Assembly (NCBI GenBank): GCA_964017195.1
Contig: OZ024887.1
Span: 63,204,811 to 63,268,810 of the forward strand
DNA: 64,000 bases
Direction: 5' to 3'
DNA from: Siderastrea radians
Lineage: Eukaryota > Cnidaria > Anthozoa > Scleractinia > Rhizangiidae
Shown here: positions 26,101-37,855 of the stretch, piece by piece
How the letters are laid out: the number at the start of each line of letters is the position of its first letter
Numbering within the stretch: the first letter of the stretch is position 1
Position numbers and translations under genes: made by a program
The notes under the pieces: generated by a model
Seen by the model: the letters and a program-made list of their open reading frames with translations, nothing else
Database searches by the model: none
Told to the model about the DNA's origin: nothing

Positions 26101-29100
26101 TATACTGCTGTCAAAATTACATGTTACCCCGAGAAAACGTCCTTGTTATTGACCATGCATACGATATGATATGACGAGAAAAACGAAAACGATAATTTAT
26201 CACTGAGCTTGCTGTATTTAATTAGTTAGGGCATTTAGGAAAGATGGGCTTTCTCTATTAGCGCAACTGTGAGCCAGATTTTCGACGCGACGAGTTCACC
26301 TGCAAATTTTACAGGAACGCACAAACCCCGGTTACCATAGCTTAAGTGCGGCCACTTAATTGTTTATTATTTTGAGTGATGCAAAAATTCTCCTGCAGAT
26401 ATGGATGGCACAAATTATTTTAGTAGCTGCATGAGACGGAAGTCAGTTTTTCTCTGAAATAAAGGTTAAAATTGAGCGAGAGAGTGTCGCACTTCGTTTC
26501 TTATGTGTTTTGAGGACCACATTCAAGCACTACTCGTCACATTTTCACCCTTCAGACCGAACAAGTACTTAAAACTACCTTGTAACATCACAGTCAATAG
26601 TAACCCAGGAAACTGCTATTCGGTAGCTTTTACATTTAGAGTTTTATCCGACTTACAAGACCTCAATGTACTGTACGTGAAAATTTGAAGAATGGTTATC
26701 TGAAGTGGCAGAAACAAAATGTCTGGCTCACTTGTAAAACTAGTAAGTCTTAGGGGCAAAGTTTCAAGGATTTTATTGCCATTATTCTATTTAACCTTGT
26801 TATCTCGTCACAGTAAACTTTGATTTAGGTTACATTGCGTTAAGTTGTTGCAAACTCTGCAAAAGTGGTTGTAATGAAAACTAAAATACCGGATTAAAAG
26901 AAAAACATAGTTTTTATTCTCTCTTGCTCTAACTTTATACAAAGATTAGCTCTGACAGAAGCCGATAAAGCGGCCTATTTTTAAGTTAAGGAATACACTG
27001 AGAAACTGGAACATCCATCTTTTAGACTTTATAAAACCTCAAGACGTTGGTCTATGAGCAAGTGACGTGGTTCATTTTGTCTGCATGGTTGAACAAACAA
27101 ACAAAGTATTTATGGAATATAACTAATGGTATGATTACCCGAGGAAAACTCTCTTAACATGAAAATTAAACATTTTTATCCTAACTGTACAATACTGAGC
27201 ATACCAAGAGACCATTTGAAAATGTTCGCATGTTGTTGTACGTGTCCTCATACTACATTGTGATGCATGAACTCAACATGCCATCTTGAAGACCACCTGC
27301 TCAACTACTACAACGTCTCGCGCGTGCTATGAGAAGAATATGGCCTCAGAGAAGCCTCGGTCAGTCTTTGTCTTCAGTGACAAGGTGATTGATCGTTTAC
27401 TCTGTTGTTAGCTATAAACAAAAATCTTAGAGCATTAAAATTTAATTAAAAGGGTTGTTTTTTTTTATGGTCATCCTCGTTGTCTCTAAACATAAGCGTG
27501 ACGCGTGTTCTGGCACATGGGCATCGCTTGTGCTTCTGCTTAGGAGACAAGCCCACTCAAGTGTGATTATGTGTTCTCTGAATTAGAAAAATTACCAAGG
27601 ACACGATACTTACGATTACTAATTCAAACACTTCGGTGGCCAAGATCGAAAAAAATAATAAATTCCATTTTGCAAACGATTCAAAAACGGACAGCTTGGT
27701 AGCGTTCACTTGAATGGTAACGCTTTCAAGTCCCCTCCAGAGATTAAAACGTTCGAAGAACCGCGCTACGTTAGCAGCGGTTTGACTCTGAAAAAATGTC
27801 GCAAAGATTCTCACAATACTAAATAAATAATAGCAATATCGATTTGCTAGTTCAAACCTTTAGTCGGTTGGTTGGGAACAAGTTGGTTTTCTGCGACGTA
27901 ATTGCTCTTTGTTTAACCTAGTTTGAGGGTACCATGGCACGCCGCGGACGGCATGGCTGCATCCTTGAAAGGCGACGTTTTCCTGTTTGGCTTCGCGTAA
28001 GCAATCTCGCATGAGAAAAACGAGCAAATGCATACCTCTTGGTTACCCGACAAAGGTATATGTTTTCGTGTAATTGGGAATGCATGTGTGTACCTCGAAG
28101 CTGTATTAGAATTCGGTATCTGTGTCAATCTCCCACTGAATCTCGATTTTTCAGTTATTCTGATTAGACTATCAAGTGTCGCATAGGCAACTTAAAAGGC
28201 TAGTTGTACCTTTTTGTCTAAATTGCATTGACTGTTGTAATTATGTGGGACAAATGTCCATCGTTAAGGACATATTTGCACTTAAATTTCTTGTTTTCAT
28301 ATGTCTATTTTATAGTTATCAACGAGAATTCTAAAAATTCCTCAGGCGGTCAGCTTAAGTCCTAAAATTGTTTGAATAACTTTAAGGATTTTTACTGAGT
28401 GGAATTCGTGTACCGTCGGAAAAAAAAACTTTCTTTTGGCCTGATGTAGTCATTACTTTGTCGGCAAACATTAAAGGTGAAATTGGCCATTATTTACTGG
28501 CTCTCAAGTGATTTGTTTATTCCTTAAGTCGGTCATCATTGAAGACAGGTATTAGCCGTGGCGAACAGTTTAATTAAATAAGTCTTTGAATGGCTAAGTA
28601 AATACAGTTAATGAGAAAGCACACAAAGGGTTAGAATAATTTAGGCGCTTAACTTGTTGTCTATTAACAACACTCGGTCCTTGAGTGTGATTGTTTGCAA
28701 AAGCTGACAAAGGCTTTCCGTTCTAGTCTCGACAAGGTTTTGAATCTGCCCGGCTGGGGGCAATTTATAACATTTCCACTCATATTTAGAACTATAATAG
28801 CAGTTGTCAATTGAGGCATTCACCAAATTCTTTAAGTACACATACTTTCTATAAATTATGAGCACTTCTTGTGTGTTTTATAGGTTGATTAATAGTTCGC
28901 AGCTGCATGTTAAACAAACTGTTTGTTTCAGTTTTATTCAAGTGCCATTTTACATGGGAGAGGCAGTCTGACAAAACCTGACTGAAACTCAACTATTACT
29001 AACACCTCGTGTCTCTTTGAATGCTCTAATCTTCAAGGAAGGTCCTCGTTTTCCTTTACAATCAAAATTGTCCACGCCAGTGCCGTCAGGGATTCTAGAG

Positions 29101-30507
29101 AAGAATTCAGCTGCTATCTCAAAGAATGGTTTTGTTCGAGCAGGTTAACACGTGTGTGTACATTTTCTCTTCCTGGTTAAATGTGAACAATTATTTAAAA
29201 GTTTGCTCTATATTCCCATGGTTACAAATTTCCAAATAACGGTTAAAGCTATTTACTTCTAATGTCTTTTGAAGTTCTTAACGCAATGGAAAAAATCACG
29301 CCAAGCCCCATCCCTCTTCCCGCTAGAGCTGGGTGTGTTTGCCATGCATGAGCTCTCCTGTCAGTCCTGTACACCCAGCGCTATCGATTGAAAGGTGTAT
29401 TTATACAACACTCCTAAAGAGAAAAGTAAATAGACCCCAGTGACGTATTTGCTTGAATCACTAGTTCCAAACACTGTAAGCCTTTGTGGTTAGCTGTTTG
29501 TCTAAACGTTCCTTTCAATTCGTGCCGAGATAATTAATTCTAAGATGATTATACTTTTATTGTGTGGTGCACTTCTGCCGCGCGCGAAACCGGCTAAAAA
29601 GTGAAGCATGAAATGTGTAGCTGCTAACAACATCACGTCAATACATGACGCCGTTTAGGAGAAAACTCATTTAACAAACATGAAACGGATGTGTGCCAGG
29701 AAACGCTTTAACGAAAGAACAATTTTTTTCAAGCGGCTTTTCTATTAAGTGGCTTCTCCCTAGAGAGATAAGTGACTTAAATAAACCTAATGTGACCCGC
29801 GGTTTCTATGAATGGCGCTTAAATCAAGCCCCATTGTATCTCAGTGTAATAAATAGGTATAAATTGCCTTTAATCAATTTGATCTATTAATTGTGGCTCT
29901 CAATCGCGACCCGACGACCTTTGAGAACAATTAGTAGCTGCTTATTGTGCCGTGTTTACAATATCCCAGCGTTTGATAGCCCCGGGTCCTTGTGTTTAAT
30001 TGCTCATTGTGCGTAATCTCTTTCATCCTGCCGCTAAACTAATAAAGTTTTATGAAAAGCAAACAGTCAATAGCGCGTGACATAGATGGTTCATTGTTTC
30101 TTTTATCGTCAGTGAGAACTGGCATCCTTTCTTTACACACTTAACCAACAATACCTTATCTCGATCTGTTGGCACAGAATTAACGATTCTGCAAGCTCGA
30201 AATGAAATAAATACGCACTTCGCAGGTATCTCAGAAAAAAGAATTTTGCGCGCACTCTTTTTAGATTACAATAAAACCTTTGAACCATGTCACGAGAAAA
30301 CCATGACAAAGAATATATTTTAAATATATTTTACAATTAAGCTCACTTTAAATATGCGGAATTCCAAACAAAAATATAAATTGCAGGAAAAGCTGTTGAG
30401 TTTGTAGGACTATTGGGGTGTATATTTAGATTTTGGTCATTGCAGCTATTTGTCCAAAACATACGTAATTTTGTTAAAACAGCGCGTGCGCAATTTTTAT
30501 TTTCAAA
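23199..30507. other. 3' flank of NK1 and gene-free spacer
   Basis: No product-bearing exon, RNA gene or transposon recognised. AATAAA occurs at 24157-24162, about 1 kb after the NK1 stop, and could serve as the polyadenylation signal. Confidence 0.45.
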
Positions 30508-30552
30508 ATAACGGTCGGACTCGCTCAGAAGTAGAGCGAGTCCGACCGTTAT
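30508..30552. repeat. Perfect 19-bp inverted repeat with 7-nt loop
   Basis: Arms are ATAACGGTCGGACTCGCTC (30508-30526) and its exact reverse complement (30534-30552), with the loop AGAAGTA. No element ends are visible around it. Confidence 0.85.
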
Positions 30553-32397
30553 CTTAAAAACATCGCTTTAAAAGGCCTAAAGGCCTGAGTCTTGCTATTT
30601 GATAATTTTAAACCGATACAGCCTTTAGAAATGCACAGCCCACCACACAAACAGAGGATGGTAAACCTGTGGTGCCTTTCTTTCACACGTATAAAATGAT
30701 CTAAAAAGATCAAAAGCGAAAACAGAGATTTTAAAAAACGCTGTTGAAAGGAGATATTTTAAAAATTTCAGACATTTTTCAATACCGTTTTTGAACGACC
30801 AAAACGGGGATTTTTTCTTTACCGATTGGCCGCTTCTGTTTAGAAGTAAAATTTGAAAACGGCACAGGGGTTTCTTAAACACCATGAGGTAGTAGCATAG
30901 ACATAAGTCACTAAACATAGCGTTTACGATCGTTTTTACAAAGCTTGATTTCAAATAAAACAAAGGAAATTGTATACGAGTGGACTGGGCTTCAGATCTC
31001 ATCTAACTCCGGAGGGACGTCACATCTTTATAAAACATAGGCCCGCAATGCGTGCAGAGCCGATGAAGTGTTGGCTCGTCTCGAAAACAAAGCAAGCGAA
31101 GCGTGCGTAACTGCACGTCTCATGAGAAGAACAAGTAGCCCTGAGGGCTGCATAACCGTGCCGTCTGGTCCCCGTCAGTGGTGTGGCGGTCGCGAACAAA
31201 GTCTCACGCTGGAAAGGAAGGGCTACCGAATTATCACCCTATCCTCACCAAACATAGCTTCAAATGCTATGCTCACTACCTCATTCTTCACTCATGATCA
31301 TTTTTCGCTGTCTTTTGGTTTGTCTTCCTCAAAACCATGAACAGAGAACCATCACAACTCTTAAAACAGACGCTTTTCAATAAATCGGCAATAAAATTCC
31401 CAATAAAGTAACCACATCCTTACGATTGATCAGCATGGGTATCTTAACAGCTGAGAACAACCCAAAAGAATTTAACTCCTTCCCATGCCTGGGAACCACG
31501 CTTTGCGCTCAGTTCCCCTAAATCATATCAAAGCCTCCTTTGAGCCAACTTGTGAATGCAACTAGGAAATAAACCATTGCTTGGTGATCAGGTGCATTTT
31601 CCCACGAAACCAAGCCTTCGAGCGGAAACCATAGGTTCTCTTTAATGTAGTTTCGCCTCTCCCGTGCAGGTTACAAGAAAGCGCATTATGGTCATTTAAA
31701 CCAGTCGTTTTGACCCACTCCACCTCCGACAAATGTTAGCGCGACTCAACCGGATATGGATCCGTGTGGTCCTGTCCCAATATTTTTACTTGGCTCAAGT
31801 TTTGCGTTACTGGCTGACGTGATGTTTCAACAGTCTGATGGCTCAGCGCATCTGTCTTATCGCTTTGAATACTGAATTTTGTTGAACCTGGAAAATTAAA
31901 CTGAAAAGTTGGATGCCGATATAAATTTGTCAACAACTGAACATGATTATACCGAGAGTTGTGGATATGTATATATATGTATATACTGTTGTGAATCTAG
32001 CACTGAAATCAAAACATGGTTCTCGATAAAGACAAACACACCGTCAGAATCTGGAGAAATAAGTAAAAAGCGAAGTCGTCGCTCCACGCTCAAACACGTT
32101 AAAGCATGCCCTATGACGTAATCGTCAAATCCGGTTCGCTTTTGGGGGAATTCCCCGTAAAAGTTAACAAGTTGTCTCGAATTCTTAAATCGAACAAATC
32201 GGTTCAAAAAGCAAGGGGTAACGCATAAAAATTAAAGACTAACTGGTATATGCTTCTGTGCCGCTTATACTATCCAAGAGGATCGATCCATCGATCGAGT
32301 AACAGAATTCCAGCCAACATCATGAGTCCACTCATTTCGCTTCATGTATTTACGAGTTGAAGCTAGCGTTCACATGATCCTATCATCTCGTACAGTA
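30553..32397. other. Intergenic spacer, no gene recognised
   Basis: Open frames at 30625-31002 (minus, 125 aa) and 31068-31340 (plus, 90 aa) have no recognisable domain or splice partners. Confidence 0.4.
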
Positions 32398-32526
32398 CAA
32401 CGCTAAATTTTGACGTGCTCCCATTGGTCGAAATCGATCACGTGACGCGATTGTGTCTCTCCTCAGCGGGCGCCTCTCAGCGCATAGTGCCCGTTTTTGG
32501 CAATTTTCGCTTAAAATTTAGCGTTG
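32398..32526. mobile_element. MITE with CAACGCTAAATTTT ends and TA duplication
   Basis: The left end CAACGCTAAATTTTGA and the right end AAAATTTAGCGTTG are inverted copies flanked by TA. 129 bp, non-coding. Confidence 0.7.
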
Positions 32527-32530
32527 TACA

Positions 32531-32713
32531 ATAAAAACAATAGAGTCCTGTCTCAGGCCCTATGCGTGATAGCTTCCCTAGGAAATTTGATGTTCAAACT
32601 TCATATAAGCCCTCGAACTACGTTCTCGAGCAAATATTTGTGTGAACATCAAATTTTCTCGGGCAACCTATCACACCAATAGTGCCTTCGACAGAAGAAC
32701 TCTATTGTTTTAT
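32531..32713. mobile_element. MITE with AATAGAGT ends
   Basis: The left end ATAAAAACAATAGAGTCCTG and the inverted right end ATAAAACAATAGAGTTCTTC pair. The inner arms share GATAG and AATTTGATGTTCA. It sits 4 bp from the previous element. Confidence 0.65.
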
Positions 32714-32904
32714 CATTAGTTCCCAGTCACTGACTTCCGCCATTTTCGACTCCGGAGCCTTTGGTCGGTTCTTTTTTTGGCCGCGCGGGACAAAAACTAC
32801 AAGAGCAGTGGCGTGCAGGTAGGACATCCATGTTCCGTACTTCTCGTACCAGTCCTACTCTGGGAACCGACGTCTTTTCCGTTTTCCCTCCCTACATAAT
32901 CCGC

Positions 32905-33015
32905 TGCACCGGTACCGCAGAGGTCATGGGTTCGATTCCCGTTCAAGCCTGAATTTTTTCAGGTTTCTTCTTTTCAACCGCTTAGGTTGAAAAACCTTCA
33001 CTGCGATGATCTACA
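32905..33015 (+). mobile_element. tRNA-derived SINE fragment
   Basis: It has a B box, GGGTTCGATTCCC, then a tail AAGCCTGAATTTTTTCAGGT shared with the copy at 62567-62705. The 5' tRNA part is only partly recognisable. Confidence 0.6.
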
Positions 33016-33825
33016 TATAATTCTATCTTTATCCGCAGTTCATATATATGAATTTCATATATTAATATTCATAATCCGACTACGTTGGTTTTAAAAAAAT
33101 GTAATATGCTGTATACTAAAACCATGCTGACCGCTTCCTCCGTTACATAACCTCATGCAAATCAAACTCGAGAGGGAGTTTGGGAGACTGATATTCAACC
33201 TCGTCTGTTGCTCCTGAGCTTACATGAAATTCCCCATTCCCTCAAACTCAATGTGCTCACTCCCTTAATCATTCTATACATTGGTAACGATTTGTAGCGC
33301 CATGGTACGAAGCACCTTAAGCATTGTTAATGTTGGCGTCCCGGACGCCACGCGTGGGTCACCGGAAGTGCGTTTTTTCTACTTTTCGGACTACATACGG
33401 TAAATCCACAGAAGTCATAACAAGCGTTTTTCTATCCATGAGGCGGAGCAAAACTCTGCCAATAAGGAGAACGAAAGACCTCCAGTTGACTTCGTAAAAC
33501 GAGTGTCAACGTTGGCTTTGACTTAACAAACTATTTTGAAAATTACTGGGATAGCCCGATTTTTTTTGGAGTATGTTCGTATTACATTTTCAGTTTTCTG
33601 ACAAGATAAAAATTATGTCCAAGATAAAGAGAGAGCACTTTGAATGAACTGTATTGAGATAATGAGTTTAATTAAAATAACACGGTCTGTATCCTATCGG
33701 CTTCCCAAGCACACTCCAAATCTCTAATGGCTGATGAGGATAAGAATGAAAATAAACAGTCTTACAAATGACGAAAACGTTGTGCCCGCAACTCTGGTTA
33801 TACAACTGTGAAATCATATAATTAA

Positions 33826-34028
33826 CCCTTTAGCCCTAACAGTGGCGAAAATGAAATTTCTCCTTACATTATCACTACTTATTCAAACATTCAAGTGATG
33901 AGAATAAAGGAAGTTATCACTAAGGATAAGACGTCTTGGTATTTAGACAAATTCTCTTTACTAGTTCCATACGAAATGTATGGAGGACAGCAAGGAGAAT
34001 ATGCATTTCTACATCAGGGCTTAAAGGG
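33826..34028. mobile_element. piggyBac-type MITE (TTAA/CCCTTT)
   Basis: Ends are CCCTTTAGCCC and, inverted, CCCTTTAAGCCC. TTAA lies on the left (33822-33825) and TTAG on the right, a one-base decay of TTAA. 203 bp, non-coding. Confidence 0.7.
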
Positions 34029-34471
34029 TTAGGAGGCAGTGTAAATTGAGTGCTGAAATGAACCCATATATTTCTTACTAAGCACTACCCAAGTAACAAA
34101 ATGACGACCACATTTCGTGGATCCTAATCCAATAGAGGCTAAAGGAATTTTTCGTTTTTCTCGTGTGCTCCTCATTTCCTCACTAGAAGATAGCAAGGAT
34201 CGACGGGGGATGAGAAACAACAATTCCACAAGCTGAGCCGAGACGACAGAATGTAGATAACGAGATCGTTTACTCTCTCTTACACGAAAGTTGATCCCTG
34301 AACCTTGGAGCGTTAAGCGGCATTCAAATGGAAAATGGCCGAGAAGAATAAGTGACTGAACTACGAGCAGTCACTCTAGTTTTATTTTTAAATAAATAGA
34401 CGTACATTATTTTTCACAATTAAAGAAAGTGAAAACAATCGGTTTTCAGCGTTTCATGCCTAGTCAAAAGA

Positions 34472-34727
34472 GGGGGGGGGGACAGGGGGGTTTAAACCTC
34501 CCGCCTCCCGTACCCTTTAATCCCAGTTCCCGCCCTGTATTTTTTGGCTCCCGCCCCTTTGCATTTTTTCGATTGCGAAATATTGCGCAATGTTGCGTAA
34601 TTTTCCCCTTTTTCTCCTGCTTCCCGCCACCTTGGGAATCCCGCTTCCCGCCCCCTCTTCTCCCGCCTCCCGTACACCTCCCGCCCCCTTTTCTCCCGGT
34701 CTTCCGCCCCCCCTGTCCCCCCCCCCC
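34472..34727. mobile_element. G-run-ended inverted-repeat element with CCCGCC-rich interior
   Basis: The left end is a G run, then ACAGGGGGG. The right end is the reverse complement, CCCCCCCTGT then a C run. The interior has many CTCCCGCC/TTCCCGCC units and a dyad TTGCGAAATATTGCGCAA. Several frames are open only because of this composition. Confidence 0.6.
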
Positions 34728-34797
34728 ACAGGATAGTGCTGTGAATTCGAAGCTAAGCATCAAAAGCAACGACAATAAATTATTTACTTCCACCAAC

Positions 34798-34803
34798 TTT
34801 ATT
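34798..34803 (-). terminator. Polyadenylation signal AATAAA, TIR gene
   Basis: AATAAA on the minus strand about 134 bp after the TAG stop of the TIR gene. It is the first such hexamer downstream, so a likely transcript end. Confidence 0.5.
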
Positions 34804-34936
34804 TAGTACCAAACTCAGAGATAACTACAAGAAATGAATGAAAATCAACGATGTACACTGTTGAGATTCTTAGATGGGGTACTCATAGCAACGAGCTGAC
34901 AACTACCTTATTGGCCACATGGCAACGAGCTGGCAA

Positions 34937-35082
34937 CTAACTGATTGGCCACATGGCCCAATCTCCATTGATACTGTGGTTAGATTCTAGTTTCCAGCGT
35001 CCTACCATCTGGACCCCCATCACTTCACCATCATAGAGCACTCTGTGCCTAGCGTACTGCTTTACAAACTGCACCCTGTTAC
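34937..35082 (-). CDS. TIR gene exon 6 (end of C-terminal domain, stop)
   Basis: Residues 243-289: NRVQFVKQYARHRVLYDGE, then GRWKLES, ending DWAMWPIS and TAG. The acceptor is TCTCCACAG, phase 1. The K-Q-Y-x-x-H-x-V-x-Y-x-G pattern continues the domain begun in exon 5. Confidence 0.85.
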
Positions 35083-37823
35083 CTGTGGAGAGATCAGTTC
35101 AAAAGCAAATTTTTAAAAGGAGGTATACGTTACAGTTAGTGGGTCTTGAAAAAGTACATTTTTTTGTTTTTCAAGTTGCACATTGACCCGTCCCAATACA
35201 GAGAATAAACATCACGTTTCAGCCCCAGCCAGAGGCTCGTACGCAAGGACGTATTTTCGAGTTCTTTTTAAAGAGCCAGTGTCACCCAAAGTGCTTTGCG
35301 TGCTTGTGTTTTTGTTTTGAAACAGCTTTTAGCGTTTGGCTGGAGCGTTTGCCGGACTTTTCGCAAATTATACCGTGCCGCACTGCCCTTTCAGCGAGAA
35401 ATAGTAGCCTCTGAAAATGAAAATACCTTCCTCGCTAGATTTACTGGAGAAACAACTCTAGATCTGACTTTGTCAGTAGTCAACGCGTATTGAGCTATTA
35501 TAGCAACCGATCGATTGATTGATCGATCGATGATCGATCTCGATGGACGTAAAACCAGAGCAGCCACTTCTACTCGATATCAAAACAAGTCAAAAACAAG
35601 TAGTAAGAATATTGACGTCTTCATCGCTAGATGTCACTGGAGCAAACTACTCTAAGATCTGACTTCGCATTCAATGCGTATGGATCTATTACAGTCCGAT
35701 CGGTTGATCGCGCGATCGATCGCATCAGCCGATGTCGATGGACGCAAAACCAGAATAGCCACTTACACTTTTTGTAAAAATAAAAGATGAGCAGACAGTG
35801 AACACAAGGAATAATTAAGCAAAACAGCACAAGCTCATGACCATAAGTATTATCTTGGAGCAGGCCCGTAGCTTCTGTTATTTTGTGGTAAATTAACGTT
35901 TCTTCTGTTTTCATCCGGCAACGCGAATGTTGCACTATTTTGGCAAACGCAGTGTCAGTACTATTGCTGAAACCTGTAGATGATTTTCTTTCTCTCCGCT
36001 CCTGACGCACGGGCTCCTTCAGCCGTACAACTTTGGCCGAGTAGAGCTCGGAAGACTCAGCATTCGCCTCAGCTTTCCTGAAATCTACGAAGCATTGAAT
36101 TTAAAGATCTCCTTCTCCACAGCGAAAACACTTCAGAATTCGGAAATATACTACTAAATCGATACGACGACACTTAAATGCCAAGTTAAAACTCACGCTA
36201 GTGCTTTCAGATCGCTAACGGTAGCGATGGAAGAAGATGCAAATTAGACTTCACAACAATCAAGAAAATGGCGGATTTTTCATATATGAAAAATGTACCT
36301 CTTCACGCAAAGCACTTTGGGTGACACTGGCTCTTTAAGTCCCTCTTGTGTTTGTAACAGGTTAGGGAAGCTAACTTAAGTCAACCAAATGTTACGTGTT
36401 CTCTAGCCCGTGTTATCATATCCTCATATAAAACCGCTACGCAACCAATTAGAGCGCGCTTAATATCAGCAGAGTCTTGTAAGTAATTATAGTGGTAACG
36501 CATTTATAAAACTCCATATAAAATGTTCAAATGCGCTTCACAATTCAACAGAGAAGTGACATCGGTCGTCAGCATTCTTGATCCTGCCTATATATATCCA
36601 ATCCGTGAATGAATGTGAATAGCTAGAAGTCTACACCACAACAATAGAGACTACGCCCCTTTCTTCTCGGATAGTAAATGTTCCATTCTATTTTTGCGTG
36701 AAAAAGTGTATGCCATGAAGAAGGTCCTTAGCTTCATCGCCCAATGACACGATTTTCTGAACTGAGGTAGAGAAGTGTTCAACACAGCCAGCGAGTTGAA
36801 ACCTACAGCCTCAGCCACAATTCGTGGGACACTTGACGCCTTGTGGGCGGCTACCCCTCTCCCCATTCAATGTTGAAAAAAAATCCGCCGTTTCACGCAG
36901 AAAATACCAAATTTTGTAGTCTTTTCAACATTGCAAAGGGGAGAAGAGGGAGAAGACGGTAAGGTGTCCCAAGATAATTGGTTGCTGGTTGCTGGTCCTG
37001 TCAGGAATTGAACCCGCGACCATTAGCTCTATTAGAATTTCTCGCCTTGTCGACAGAGTGTTCTCAACATAGCGTATTCTTCTAAGGTTTCCATATGGTT
37101 CTCTGCTCGTGAAATGACAGAGAGTTCATAATATCGTGAGTATTTATTCACCTGAGATCTTCCCATTTGTGAAAGTGAAGGGACCAACGTCGTCTTTTCC
37201 TTTTCCTGTAAATTGATTACTGCTTTGAAAGGATATGTTGACATCAATGAGCCACTTGCTCCCTGAGGTATGTCCTCTAAGTGCTCGCTTGTCAACGAAG
37301 TAACCTTGCCAATTTCCTGAAAAAAAAAAAGTAACAAATGCAAGCGTGATCAGTTAAATTATCACCCACCCACTTCATCTGTCTATTTCTTAACGTTCAA
37401 TTCGCTTTTGATGTTGTCCCTTCATTGTCTTTGTCTGTCTGTCTGTCTGTCTGTCTGTGCACACAATTGTCCATCGTTTGGTCTATGGTTACGTTCTACT
37501 GTTTTTCCGTTCTGTGCCCTTCACAGCCAGGTTCCCCAGACTCGAAGTATTAGCACCCGTGTTACGTAGCATGGAGTCGCAAGGCAACGTTTTGTATGAA
37601 GCAAGGAATAGAAAAGGCCCGCAGTGCTGGTCTGCCCGTTCGTCGGTCTTTCCCCCTATATAGGTCTGTCTGTCTGTATGTATGTCGTTTCGTCTTCCTT
37701 TCTGCGACCTGTCAGTATTGGTCAGTTCGTCTTTCTGTCGTCTGTCTGTCTGTCATTTTCAGTCTGATTGTTTTTCCTTCTGTTTGGCTGTCATGCCCAG
37801 TCTGACGTCTGTCTGTCTGACTC

Positions 37824-37855
<32 letters not shown>

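Noticed and set aside
27557..27814. Minus-strand frame with a hydrophobic C-terminus, considered as a membrane-protein exon
   Set aside because: No neighbouring exons in phase and no family resemblance.
30625..31002. A 125-aa minus-strand open frame
   Set aside because: No recognisable family, and isolated in otherwise non-coding DNA.
34429..34806. Pro/Gly/Arg-rich open frames over the G-rich element
   Set aside because: Composition artefact of C- and G-runs in an inverted-repeat element.
36651..36866. A further TIR gene exon in intron 5
   Set aside because: Exon 5 joins exon 6 in phase and completes the patterned domain; this frame has no matching splice sites.
37032..37343. A 103-aa open frame (EIGKVTSLTSEHLED type) over TIR exon 5
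   Set aside because: It lies in a different frame from the spliced TIR protein. The phase-correct frame gives the patterned domain that continues in exon 6.
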